A DNA stretch of 64,000 bases from Comamonas terrigena NBRC 13299. Its GTDB lineage: Bacteria > Pseudomonadota > Gammaproteobacteria > Burkholderiales > Burkholderiaceae_C. Every line of letters begins with the position of its first letter. Positions within the stretch are counted from its first letter, which is position 1. Made by a program: the position numbers and the translations under genes. Location of the stretch: NCBI RefSeq assembly GCF_006740045.1, contig NZ_AP019749.1, positions 4,049,001 to 4,113,000 of the forward strand, written 5' to 3'. The notes below the pieces were generated by a model. The model was not told the DNA's origin and did not search any database. It saw nothing but the letters and a program-made list of their open reading frames with translations. Of this stretch, positions 7,846 to 15,803 are shown piece by piece.

Positions 7846-8883
7846 ATGCAACTGCGCACTTTCCTGACCACCGCCGTGGCGGCCGCCGCCACCCTGGCCT
7901 TTGCCCTGCCTTCCGCCATGGCCGAGACCAAGTACAAGAGCGAATACCGCATGTCCCTGGTGCTGGGCACCGCCTTCCCCTGGGGCAAGGGCGGCGAGAT
8001 CTGGGCCGACAAGGTGCGTGAGCGCACCCAGGGCCGCATCAACATCAAGCTCTACCCCGGCACCTCGCTGGTGCAGGGCGACCAGACGCGTGAGTTCAGC
8101 GCCATCCGCCAGGGCGTGATCGACATGGCCGTGGGCTCCACCATCAACTGGTCGCCCCAGGTCAAGGCGCTGAACCTGTTCTCGCTGCCTTTCCTGTTCC
8201 CCGACTACGCGGCCGTGGATGCCGTGGTGCAGGGCGACACCGGCAAGGAAATCTTCAAGACCATCGACAAGGCCGGCGTGCTGCCACTGGCCTGGGGCGA
8301 GAACGGCTACCGCGAGATCTCCAACTCCAAGAAGGCCATTACCAAGCCCGAAGACCTCAAGGGTCTGAAGATCCGCGTGGTCGGTTCGCCGCTGTTCCTG
8401 GACACCTTCACCGCCCTGGGCGCCAACCCCACGCAGATGAGCTGGGCCGATGCCCAGCCCGCCATGGCCAGCAGCGCCGTGGACGGCCAAGAGAACCCGA
8501 TTGCCGTGTACATGGCCGCCAAGCTGCAGTCCGTGGGCCAGAAGCACATGACGCTGTGGGGCTACATGAACGACCCGCTGGTGTTTGTGGTGAACAAGGA
8601 CGTCTGGGCCAGCTGGACTCCGGCCGACCAGGCCATCGTCAAGCAGGCCGCACTGGACGCGGCCAAGGAACAGATCGCCATCGCACGCAAGGGTCTGGTG
8701 GAGCCCGGCAAGCCCCTGGTCAAGGACCTGGAAGGCCTGGGCGTGACAGTGGTCGACCTGAATGCGGCACAGCGCAAGGTGTTTGCCGACGCCACCAAGA
8801 GCGTCTACACCAAGTGGAAGCCCCAGATCGGCACCAACCTGGTGGACATGGCCGAGAAGGCCATCGCCGGCAGCCGCAAGTAA
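7846..8883 (+). CDS. TRAP transporter substrate-binding protein (DctP family)
   Basis: Periplasmic binding protein of 345 aa with a signal peptide (MQLRTFLTTAV... cleaved after about residue 26, SAMA-ET). AAGGAGA precedes the ATG. The conserved TRAP arginine region is visible near residues 165-180 (LKGLKIRVVGSPLFLDTFTALGANP), as is the motif WADAQPAMASSAVDGQENP, typical of carboxylate binders. It completes the Q-M-P operon. The ligand is probably an organic acid but cannot be named from sequence alone. A hairpin follows at 8894-8927. Confidence 0.92.
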   Translation: MQLRTFLTTAVAAAATLAFALPSAMAETKYKSEYRMSLVLGTAFPWGKGGEIWADKVRERTQGRINIKLYPGTSLVQGDQTREFSAIRQGVIDMAVGSTINWSPQVKALNLFSLPFLFPDYAAVDAVVQGDTGKEIFKTIDKAGVLPLAWGENGYREISNSKKAITKPEDLKGLKIRVVGSPLFLDTFTALGANPTQMSWADAQPAMASSAVDGQENPIAVYMAAKLQSVGQKHMTLWGYMNDPLVFVVNKDVWASWTPADQAIVKQAALDAAKEQIAIARKGLVEPGKPLVKDLEGLGVTVVDLNAAQRKVFADATKSVYTKWKPQIGTNLVDMAEKAIAGSRK

Positions 8884-8893
8884 ACAGCGCCAC

Positions 8894-8927
8894 GGGCACA
8901 TCGCTGCCGCCTGGCAGCGGCGTGCCC
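8894..8927 (+). terminator. hairpin downstream of the TRAP operon
   Basis: The nested arms GGGCAC/GTGCCC and CGCTGCC/GGCAGCG form a long stem immediately after the binding-protein gene. No U tract follows. The next gene is convergent, so a terminator here is reasonable. Confidence 0.45.
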
Positions 8928-9010
8928 CGGATGCACGGGGCGCGGCAGCGCAGTTCAGATTCTGCTGCCGCACCCAGCGCTGCCAGCCTGGCGCCCGCAG
9001 TGCGCCACAC

Positions 9011-10852
9011 TCACAGCCCTTCGATCAGCGGCGCCTCCCCCATCAGCACTTCCATCTGGCGCGCCACGGCGTGGCCCTCGCCCAGCAGCAGCACCTGGCG
9101 CAGACTGGCCAGCATGCGCTGCGCAAACCCCAGATCATTCATCAGCGAGCTCGCCACCAGGCCAGGCAAGGCACCGCCGCGGATGCCGGCGAACAGGTGC
9201 TGGCGAAACTGGTCGGCAAAGTTCTGGTTGCGGTCGTCCAGTGCCTGCAGCTGGGCGGCCCATTCGGTGTCCGGCGCATCAGAGCGGCCCAGTGCGCGCA
9301 CATCGCGCAGTGCCAGCAGCACATGGTGGCGCAACTCGATATAGCTGCGCCGCGCCGCACTCTCGGAGGGCTCCGGCAGGTAGCGGTGCATATTGCGCTG
9401 CAGGCGGTGGGCGTTCTTGACGGCATCCACCATCTGGAAGGCTGCCACCTGGCTGTCGTGCCAGAACTGTTGCTGGGCCGGGTCGGCCGGCAGGTCCACC
9501 TTGCCCATGAAGGCCAGCAGCTGGGCGTAGACGCCCTTGATGTGCAACTGGTAGAGCCGGTCGGCATCCACACGCTGCAGCTCCACCCGGGCACGCAACT
9601 GGGCATCGTCGCGCGGCGGGTCTTCCAGCATGGCCAAGGGACAGTACAGCGCATGGCAGATCACTTCCAGACTCAGCCGCCCCATGTGCTGCAGCTCCTG
9701 GGCCACGGCACGTGCCGCGCTCTCGGTGGTCTGCAGCGCACTGGTCTGCAGGTAGCGGGCCTGCGTGGCTTCGGCGGCCTGCTCGGTCTGGGTGGCGATC
9801 AGCACCGCAGGCTCGGCCTTGTCCGGCAGCCAGCGGGTGAGCGCAGCCGCCAGCTGCGGCTGCCAGGGCCAGAACAGCAGCACACCCAGCACATTGAACA
9901 GGGTATGGAACAGCGCCAGCTGGATCAGCAGATTGCTGCCCGCGCCAAACCACCCCGTGGCCTGCACCACCAGCCAGCTCAGCGGTGACAGCAGCGCAAA
10001 GCTGACCACGGCCGTGCTGCAGTTGAACACCACATGGGCAATGGCCAGGCGCTGGCCGCTGCGGCTGCTGCCGATCATGCCCATCACGGCCGTGGACACG
10101 CTGGAGCCCACATTGGAGCCGATCGCGATGCACAACGACTGCTGCAGCTCCAGTTGGCCACTGCCCAGGGCCGCCAGCGTCAGCATCAAGGTGGCGTGGC
10201 TGGACTGCACCACCACGGTGATCAGCGCCCCGACGGCCACAAACAGCAGCGCGCCCTGCAGACCGTCGGCGCTGTAACGCTGCAGGTCCATGTCGCCAAA
10301 GCTGGTGAAGCCCTGCTTGATCTCGTCAATGCCCAGAAAGATCAGACCGATGCCCAGCAACAGCCGCCCAATGGCCGCGCCGCGGGCACCGGAAAAGCCC
10401 AGCAGCACCCCGAACACCAGCAGCGGCATGGCCAGTGGCGCCATGCTCAGGTTCTGGCCGGCCATGGCCAGCAGCCAGATGCCGCTGGTGGCCCCCAGGT
10501 TGGCGCCAAACAGCACGGCCAGGCTGCCCGCCAGGGTGATCAGGCCGGTGCTCAGAAACGCGATCGTCAGCAGCGACACCAAGGTGCTGGACTGCAGCAA
10601 GAAGGTGGCCACACAGCCGAACAGCAGGCCCTTGCCCGGGGTGGCCGTGCTGGCAGCCAGCAGCGTCTGCAGCCGCCCCCCGGCCAGGCTTTTGAGCCCC
10701 TGTTCCAGTTGCTGCATGCCGAACAGGAACAGCGCCAGACCGGCGCACAGCGTGAGCCAGCCCGGGCTGAACCAGAACGACCAGGCCAGTGCCCCAGCGG
10801 CCAGCGCAATCAGCGAATGTTTGGAATACGTGGAATACGCTGCGGCCAGCAC
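9011..10852 (-). CDS. Na+/phosphate cotransporter (NptA/PF02690) with C-terminal PhoU-like domain
   Basis: Membrane symporter probably importing or exporting inorganic phosphate with sodium. The 613-aa protein begins at a GTG (10852) preceded by GGGAG. The two inverted Na/Pi-cotransporter repeats carry the diagnostic QSS motifs: FLLQSSTLVS near residues 84-93 and VVVQSSHATL near 210-220. Hydrophobic helices fill residues 1-345. The remaining 270 residues are soluble and helical, matching the PhoU-like domain fused to this family. A four-unit 11-bp repeat resembling a Pho box lies 13 bases upstream of the start codon, which supports a phosphate role, although the repeat points away from this gene. 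Confidence 0.88.
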   Translation of the reverse strand: MLAAAYSTYSKHSLIALAAGALAWSFWFSPGWLTLCAGLALFLFGMQQLEQGLKSLAGGRLQTLLAASTATPGKGLLFGCVATFLLQSSTLVSLLTIAFLSTGLITLAGSLAVLFGANLGATSGIWLLAMAGQNLSMAPLAMPLLVFGVLLGFSGARGAAIGRLLLGIGLIFLGIDEIKQGFTSFGDMDLQRYSADGLQGALLFVAVGALITVVVQSSHATLMLTLAALGSGQLELQQSLCIAIGSNVGSSVSTAVMGMIGSSRSGQRLAIAHVVFNCSTAVVSFALLSPLSWLVVQATGWFGAGSNLLIQLALFHTLFNVLGVLLFWPWQPQLAAALTRWLPDKAEPAVLIATQTEQAAEATQARYLQTSALQTTESAARAVAQELQHMGRLSLEVICHALYCPLAMLEDPPRDDAQLRARVELQRVDADRLYQLHIKGVYAQLLAFMGKVDLPADPAQQQFWHDSQVAAFQMVDAVKNAHRLQRNMHRYLPEPSESAARRSYIELRHHVLLALRDVRALGRSDAPDTEWAAQLQALDDRNQNFADQFRQHLFAGIRGGALPGLVASSLMNDLGFAQRMLASLRQVLLLGEGHAVARQMEVLMGEAPLIEGL

Positions 10853-10865
10853 GGAGGATCTCCCG

Positions 10866-10909
10866 TTGTCATACGGCGGTCATATGGAAGGCATATGGCG
10901 GGCATATGG
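10866..10909 (+). repeat. four direct repeats of 11-bp period resembling a Pho box
   Basis: CATACGG at 10870 is followed by CATATGG at 10881, 10892 and 10903, each exactly 11 bases apart. Read as 7-mers with 4-base spacers they are TTGTCAT, CGGTCAT, AAGGCAT and CGGGCAT, close to the PhoB half-site CTGTCAT with its 7+4 spacing. The array lies in the divergent gap between the Na/Pi symporter and a dehydrogenase gene. The 7-mers read on the plus strand, toward the dehydrogenase. Assignment to PhoB is inference from spacing, consensus and neighbour. Confidence 0.6.
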
Positions 10910-11114
10910 AAAAGCGACTGAGCTTAGCGGAAGCGGTCCATCTCAGGGCCTGCCCGCACTTGACCTGCATCAACCGCCTCTTGCGACGCCATTGCAGCAC
11001 GCCCGCGGGCACCGCGCAATGCGACACCTGTGCGACGGCACCTCATGGTTTCCCGGGTTGCCCCTGCGCTGCGTGCTTTGCAAGCTGGCAGCACCTCCGC
11101 TTCCTCTTGCCGCC

Positions 11115-12227
11115 ATGTCCCACGCCCTGATTGCTCCCGCCACGCTGCACCGCTGGGTGCAGGACCTGTGGACCGCCGCCGGCTCCAACGCCCGCGAAGC
11201 GGCGCTGACCGCCGACCACCTGGTGCAGGCCAACCTCAGCGGCCACGACTCCCACGGCGTGGGCATGGTGCCGCGCTATGTGCTGTCCTGGCAGGCCGAT
11301 GCGCTGCAACTCAACCAGTCGGTGCGCGTGGTGCACGACGGCGGCAGCCTGCTGAACCTGGACGGCCAGTGCGGCATGGGCCAGGCCGTGGCCGAGGAAG
11401 CCATGGCCCTGGCCATCACCCGCGCGCAGCAGCACGGGGTGTGCATCCTGGGCCTGCACCACAGCCACCACATCGGCCGCGTGGGCCACTGGGCCGAGCA
11501 GGCCTGCCGCGCCGGATTGATTGCCATCCATTTCGTGAACGTGCTCTCCAGTGCCTTGGTCGCGCCCTGGGGCGGGCGCCAGGCCCGCTTTGGCACCAAC
11601 CCCTTCACCATCGGCGTGCCGGTCGACGGTGCGCCCCCGCTGCTGCTGGACTTCGCCACCAGTGCCATCGCCATGGGCAAGGTGCGCGTGGCATTGAACC
11701 AAGGCCACGCCGTGCCGGCCGGCTGCCTGCTGGATGCCGACGGAGCGCCCACCACAGACCCGCAGGCCATGTACCCGGCCACCGGTGACGGCATGGGTGC
11801 GCTGCAGACCTTCGGCGGCCCGGTGGCCGGGCACAAAGGCTATGCGCTGGCTTTCATGTGCGAACTGCTGGGTGCCGCCGTGGCGGGCGGCCAGACCATC
11901 CGCCCCGCCACACTGCAGCGCAACGCCGGCGTGTGGAACAACATGCTGGCCATTGTGTTCGACCCGGCCCGCCTGGGCAGCAGTGCCACGCTGGGCCACG
12001 AGGTGCAGGCCTTCATTGACTGGGTGCGCTCCGCCGAATGCCAGCCCGGCGTACCAGGCATTGCCGTGCCCGGAGAGCCCGAACAGGCCATGCGCCGTGC
12101 CCGCGCCGAGGCCATTCCCCTGGATGCCGCCACGCTGGCCGAGCTGGACCGTGCAGCGGCCCAGGTGCAGGCCGCACGCGGCAGCGGGCCGGGGCCGCTG
12201 TCCGCGCTGGTGCAGACCGGTTCCTGA
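11115..12227 (+). CDS. Ldh-family (malate/L-lactate/ureidoglycolate-type) NAD(P)-dependent dehydrogenase
   Basis: A 370-aa oxidoreductase of the type-2 malate/L-lactate dehydrogenase family (PF02615), acting on an L-2-hydroxyacid or similar substrate in the cytoplasm. I chose the ATG at 11115 because homology-like sequence begins there (MSHALIAPATLHRWVQDLW); the frame is open far upstream but is non-coding. Family features are the HDSHGVGMVPRYV segment near residues 43-56, HHSHHIGRVGHWAEQA near 115-130, GTNPFTIGVP near 155-165, and GGPVAGHKGYALAFMCELLGAA near 235-257. It is divergent from the Na/Pi symporter and convergent with a D-2-hydroxyacid dehydrogenase. Confidence 0.88.
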   Translation: MSHALIAPATLHRWVQDLWTAAGSNAREAALTADHLVQANLSGHDSHGVGMVPRYVLSWQADALQLNQSVRVVHDGGSLLNLDGQCGMGQAVAEEAMALAITRAQQHGVCILGLHHSHHIGRVGHWAEQACRAGLIAIHFVNVLSSALVAPWGGRQARFGTNPFTIGVPVDGAPPLLLDFATSAIAMGKVRVALNQGHAVPAGCLLDADGAPTTDPQAMYPATGDGMGALQTFGGPVAGHKGYALAFMCELLGAAVAGGQTIRPATLQRNAGVWNNMLAIVFDPARLGSSATLGHEVQAFIDWVRSAECQPGVPGIAVPGEPEQAMRRARAEAIPLDAATLAELDRAAAQVQAARGSGPGPLSALVQTGS

Positions 12228-12298
12228 GCAAGCCGCAGTTGCTCACTCCTTGACCCTGCGGCCTTGCATGCCGGCGCCATGCTGCCGGCAGAGACCGC

Positions 12299-13279
12299 TC
12301 AGACCGGCGAGACCAGCGGGCGACCGGCCAGATGGGCCTGCACATTGGCCACAAAGCGGTCCACCGTGGCCTGTACCGATTCGGGCGACCAACCGGCCAC
12401 GTGCGGCGTCAGCAGCACATTGGGCAGATCCAGCAGCTCCTGGGGAGCGAGCGGCTCGCTCTCGTACACGTCCAGCGCGGCAAAACCCAGCTCGCCGCTG
12501 CGCAGCGCCGTGGCCAGGGCCTGGGTATCCACCACGCTGCCGCGGGCGATGTTGACCAGGTGGCCTCGCGGGCCCAGAGCGCGCATCACGGTGGCATCCA
12601 CCAGGTGCAGGGTCCCGGCGCCGCCGGGCGTGGCCACCACCAGCACATCGGCCCATTCCGCCAGCGCCAGCAAGCTGTCGAAGTAGGTCCACGGTGCATC
12701 GGCCTTGGGCGAGCGGTTGTGGTAGCCCACCTCCATCTCGAACGCCTGGGCACGCAGCGCGATCTTGCGGCCGATGGTGCCCAGACCCAGCACGCCCAGG
12801 CGCTTGCCGGTGATGCCGGCGGGCAGCGGCAGCGTGGTGCGCCACACACCGGCACGCAGCTGTGCACCGTAGTAGTCCAGCTGGCGCACGCTGGCCAGCA
12901 CCAAGGCCAGGGTGTGATCGGCCACGCAGCTGTCGTTGGTGCCCGCACCGTTGCCGGTGGCAATGCCACGCGTGCGAGCATGGGCCACGTCCACTTTCTC
13001 GTAGCCGGCACCCAGCGCGCAGACCAGTTGCAAAGCAGGCAGCTGGTCCATCTGCACCGCACTCAAACCCACGGAGCCGATGGTCAGCACCACCTGCACG
13101 CGCGCAGCGTGCTGCTGCAGCGCCGCCTCGGCGGCGGCGGGTTCGGGCACATAGACCAGTTCCAGACTGGGCAGGCGCTGGGCGATCTGCAGCAGATCCT
13201 CATCGGCAACGACGGTGTTGATCAGCAGGATGGGGCGGGAAGCGGCGGCGATGGGTGCGGTAGCGGTAGCGGAAGTCAT
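12299..13279 (-). CDS. D-isomer-specific 2-hydroxyacid dehydrogenase
   Basis: A 326-aa NAD(P)-dependent 2-hydroxyacid dehydrogenase (GhrB/hydroxypyruvate reductase type). The cofactor fold shows GLGTIGRKIALRA at about residues 165-177, followed by an HNRSPK segment; an Asn-Arg-Ser there suggests NADPH preference, which is inference. The catalytic triad is visible: Arg in NIARGSVVD near 239, Glu in ESEP near 268, and His in TPHVAGWS near 287. The first 15 residues are Ala-rich and probably disordered. Genes face each other with the Ldh-type dehydrogenase, 71 bases apart, so both may handle related hydroxyacids. Confidence 0.9.
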   Translation of the reverse strand: MTSATATAPIAAASRPILLINTVVADEDLLQIAQRLPSLELVYVPEPAAAEAALQQHAARVQVVLTIGSVGLSAVQMDQLPALQLVCALGAGYEKVDVAHARTRGIATGNGAGTNDSCVADHTLALVLASVRQLDYYGAQLRAGVWRTTLPLPAGITGKRLGVLGLGTIGRKIALRAQAFEMEVGYHNRSPKADAPWTYFDSLLALAEWADVLVVATPGGAGTLHLVDATVMRALGPRGHLVNIARGSVVDTQALATALRSGELGFAALDVYESEPLAPQELLDLPNVLLTPHVAGWSPESVQATVDRFVANVQAHLAGRPLVSPV

Positions 13280-13369
13280 GAGAGTCTTTCAGGGGAACGC
13301 AGGAAACACAGCCCCGACCGTACCGCATTCCCTGCGTGTGGCCGTGCTGATGGAGAACATGTGGACAGG

Positions 13370-15226
13370 CTATGCCTTCAGCGGTGCAGCTTCCGTGCCA
13401 CCTTCGCTGCCATCCGCCTCACCGCTTTGCTGCAAGGCCCACATCTGGGCATAGCGCCCGTTCAGCGCCAGCAGCTCGCTGTGGCGGCCACGCTCCAGGA
13501 TGCGGCCGGCCTCCATCACCAGAATCTCGTGTGCATCCACCACCGTGGACAGCCGGTGGGCGATCAGCAAGGTAGTCTTGTTGCGCGCCACCTGGGCCAG
13601 CTCCGCCTGGATGGCCCGCTCGTTGGCGCTGTCCAGTGCCGAGGTGGCCTCGTCAAAAATCAGCACCGGCGGGTTCTTCAGCAGCGTGCGGGCAATGGCC
13701 ACGCGCTGCTTTTCGCCACCGGACAGCTTCAGGCCCCGTTCCCCCACGCGCGTGGCATAGCCCTGGGGCGTGGCCGCAATGAAGTCATGGATGCGGGCCG
13801 CCTGGGCCACGGCCACCACCTCGTCGTGGCGGGCGCCTGGCCGGCCATAGGCGATGTTGTATTCCACCGTGTCGTTGAACAGCACCGTGTCCTGCGGCAC
13901 GATGCCGATCGCGCACCGCAGGCTGTCCTGCGTGACATGGCGGATGTCCTGGCCGGCGATGGTGATGCGTCCGCCCTGCAGGTCATAGAAGCGGAACAGC
14001 AGCCGTGCCAGCGTGCTCTTACCCGAGCCGGAGGGCCCCACCACGGCCACGGTCTTACCGGCCGGAATCTCGAAGCTCACATCCTGCAGAATGGGCCGCG
14101 CCGGATCGTAGGCGAAGCGCACCTGCTCAAAGCGCACGGCCGGCTCTCCCGCCAGCTGCAGCGGCGCTGCATCCGGCGCATCGGCCACTTCGCGCTCCTT
14201 GTCCATCAAGGTGAACATGCGGTCCAGGTCCACCAGACTTTGCTTGATCTCCCGGTAGAGCACGCCCAGAAAGTTCAGCGGGATGTACAGCTGGATCATG
14301 AAGGCATTGATCATCACCAGATCGCCCAGCGTCAGCGTGCCCGCCACCACGCCCTGGGTGGCGCGCCACAGAATGGCCACCAGCGCCACGGCAATGACCA
14401 GTTGCTGACCGCTGTTGAGCAGCGTCAAGGTGCTCTGGCTCTTGAGGCGCACCTTGCGCAGGCGCTCCAGGTTCTCGTCGTAGCGCGCCGCTTCGAAGGC
14501 TTCGTTGTTGAAGTACTTGACGGTTTCGTAATTGATCAGCGAATCGATCGCCTGGGTGTGGGCGGCCGAGTCATGCTGGTTGGCCGCACGGCGAAACTGG
14601 GTGCGCCACTCCGTCACCTTGACGGTGAAGGTGATGTAGACCGCCAGTGCAGCCAAGGTGATGGCGGCGAACCAGGGGTCGAACTGCACGGCCATGATGC
14701 CCAGCACCAGCGCCACCTCGATCAGTGTGGGCACGATGCTGTAGAGCGAGTACGAGATCAGCGACTCCACGCCCTTCACCCCGCGCTCGATGTCGCGGGT
14801 CATGCCGCCGGTCTGGCGCTCCAGGTGGAAACGCATGCTCAAGGCATGCAGATGGAGAAAGGTCGCCAACGCAATGCTGCGCGCCGCGCCGTGGGTGGCC
14901 TTGGCAAACACCAGCTCCCGCAGCTCTGAGAACAGCGAGGTGCACAGCCGCAGCAGGCCATAGGCCAACAGCAGGCCCACGGGCACCACCAGGATGGCAA
15001 GCGGGTCGCCAGGCTTCAGCGTCAGCGCATCCACCAGGTTCTTCAGCAGCACCGGCACGCCCACATTGGCCAGCTTGGCCCCCACCATGAACAGCAGGGC
15101 GGCGATGACCCGCCATTTGTATTCCCACAGATAGGGCAGCAAACGGCGCAGCGTGGCGGCGTCACGGCCAGAAGCCTGGGGCGTGGTCGTGGAAATGGGA
15201 TCGGGGGGAGCGGCGTGGTGGCGCAT
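13370..15226 (-). CDS. Atm1-type ABC exporter (fused permease and ATPase)
   Basis: A 618-aa half-transporter that should work as a homodimer in the inner membrane. Six membrane helices occupy about residues 30-330. The sequence NYETVKYFNNEAFEAARYD near 240-258 is diagnostic for the Atm1/ABCB7/HMT1 group, which exports glutathione-linked sulfur or metal compounds. The ATPase domain has Walker [10 protein letters not shown] near 404, signature LSGGEKQR near 508, Walker B VLIFDEATSALD near 528, and a switch His in LIAHRLST. Length is normal. It is transcribed divergently from a YciA thioesterase through a 44-bp gap filled by an inverted repeat. Confidence 0.9.
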   Translation of the reverse strand: MRHHAAPPDPISTTTPQASGRDAATLRRLLPYLWEYKWRVIAALLFMVGAKLANVGVPVLLKNLVDALTLKPGDPLAILVVPVGLLLAYGLLRLCTSLFSELRELVFAKATHGAARSIALATFLHLHALSMRFHLERQTGGMTRDIERGVKGVESLISYSLYSIVPTLIEVALVLGIMAVQFDPWFAAITLAALAVYITFTVKVTEWRTQFRRAANQHDSAAHTQAIDSLINYETVKYFNNEAFEAARYDENLERLRKVRLKSQSTLTLLNSGQQLVIAVALVAILWRATQGVVAGTLTLGDLVMINAFMIQLYIPLNFLGVLYREIKQSLVDLDRMFTLMDKEREVADAPDAAPLQLAGEPAVRFEQVRFAYDPARPILQDVSFEIPAGKTVAVVGPSGSGKSTLARLLFRFYDLQGGRITIAGQDIRHVTQDSLRCAIGIVPQDTVLFNDTVEYNIAYGRPGARHDEVVAVAQAARIHDFIAATPQGYATRVGERGLKLSGGEKQRVAIARTLLKNPPVLIFDEATSALDSANERAIQAELAQVARNKTTLLIAHRLSTVVDAHEILVMEAGRILERGRHSELLALNGRYAQMWALQQSGEADGSEGGTEAAPLKA

Positions 15227-15230
15227 GCGG

Positions 15231-15267
15231 TGACAATTTCGCAGTTTTGTTGTTTTGCGAGATTGTG
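15231..15267. promoter_or_regulatory. inverted repeat filling the divergent Atm1/YciA promoter gap
   Basis: Arms ACAATTTCGCA (15233-15243) and TGCGAGATTGT (15256-15266) are complementary except for one position, with 12 bases between them. The repeat occupies nearly the whole 44-bp space between two divergent start codons (15226 and 15271), so a bound dimer could control both genes. No regulator is identified. Confidence 0.5.
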
Positions 15268-15270
15268 CCC

Positions 15271-15693
15271 ATGTCCACCCCCAACTCCCCCGCCCATGTC
15301 ACCTTGCCCACAGACAAGGAGCTGGTGCTCAAGGTCATTCCCATGCCCGGCGACTGCAATGCCAATGGCGATATCTTTGGCGGCTGGGTGATGTCGCAGG
15401 TCGACCTGGCCGGCTCCGTGCTGCCGGCACGCCGCGTGCAGGGCCGCATGGCCACTGTGGCGGTGAAGGAATTCATCTTCAAGCAGCCGGTGCGCGTGGG
15501 GGATCTGCTGTCGTTCTATGCCCACCTGTCGCATGTGGGCCGCACCTCGGTGACGGTGGAGGTGGAGGTCTATGCCGAGCGCATCCAGCGCCAGGGCCGT
15601 TACATCAAGGTGACCGAGGCCACGCTGACCTATGTGGCCATCGACGAAGCCGGCCGTCCCCGCGCCATTCCGCCCGAAGTCAGCGGCAACTGA
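15271..15693 (+). CDS. yciA: acyl-CoA thioesterase, YciA family
   Basis: A hot-dog-fold thioesterase of 140 aa that hydrolyses acyl-CoA in the cytoplasm. The start at ATG 15271 (MSTPNSPAHV) is preferred over the ATG 24 bases earlier because family proteins begin about there. The conserved active-site stretch NANGDIFGGWVMSQVDLAG lies near residues 30-48, with the catalytic Asn/Asp and the central helix glycine pair. The later KEFIFKQPVRVGD segment is also typical. It is divergent from the Atm1-type exporter and shares its promoter gap. Confidence 0.9.
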   Translation: MSTPNSPAHVTLPTDKELVLKVIPMPGDCNANGDIFGGWVMSQVDLAGSVLPARRVQGRMATVAVKEFIFKQPVRVGDLLSFYAHLSHVGRTSVTVEVEVYAERIQRQGRYIKVTEATLTYVAIDEAGRPRAIPPEVSGN

Positions 15694-15734
15694 GGCACCT
15701 GTGCCGCCTGAGTCGGCTGCACGCCGGCCTGCAG

Positions 15735-15768
15735 CACTGCGGGAGAAAGATCCCGGCCTTCCGCAGTG
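15735..15768. terminator. hairpin between convergent genes
   Basis: CACTGCGG and CCGCAGTG form a stem between the convergent thioesterase and bactofilin genes. It lacks a U tract, so it is only a possible terminator. Confidence 0.35.
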
Positions 15769-15803
15769 ACCGCCCTCCCGCACCACAGGAGGGCGCGGCT
15801 GGC

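Noticed and set aside
10866..10909. CRISPR-like or satellite interpretation of the 11-bp repeats
   Set aside because: Units are only 7 conserved bases with 4-base spacers and just four copies, far too short for a CRISPR array. A transcription-factor array fits better.
10290..11114. Upstream extension of the Ldh-type dehydrogenase frame
   Set aside because: The extension lies antisense to the Na/Pi symporter and runs through the 11-bp repeats; family similarity begins only at 11115.
12332..14929. An 865-codon plus-strand frame
   Set aside because: It is antisense to the D-hydroxyacid dehydrogenase and Atm1-type exporter genes, both of which have full motif sets on the minus strand.
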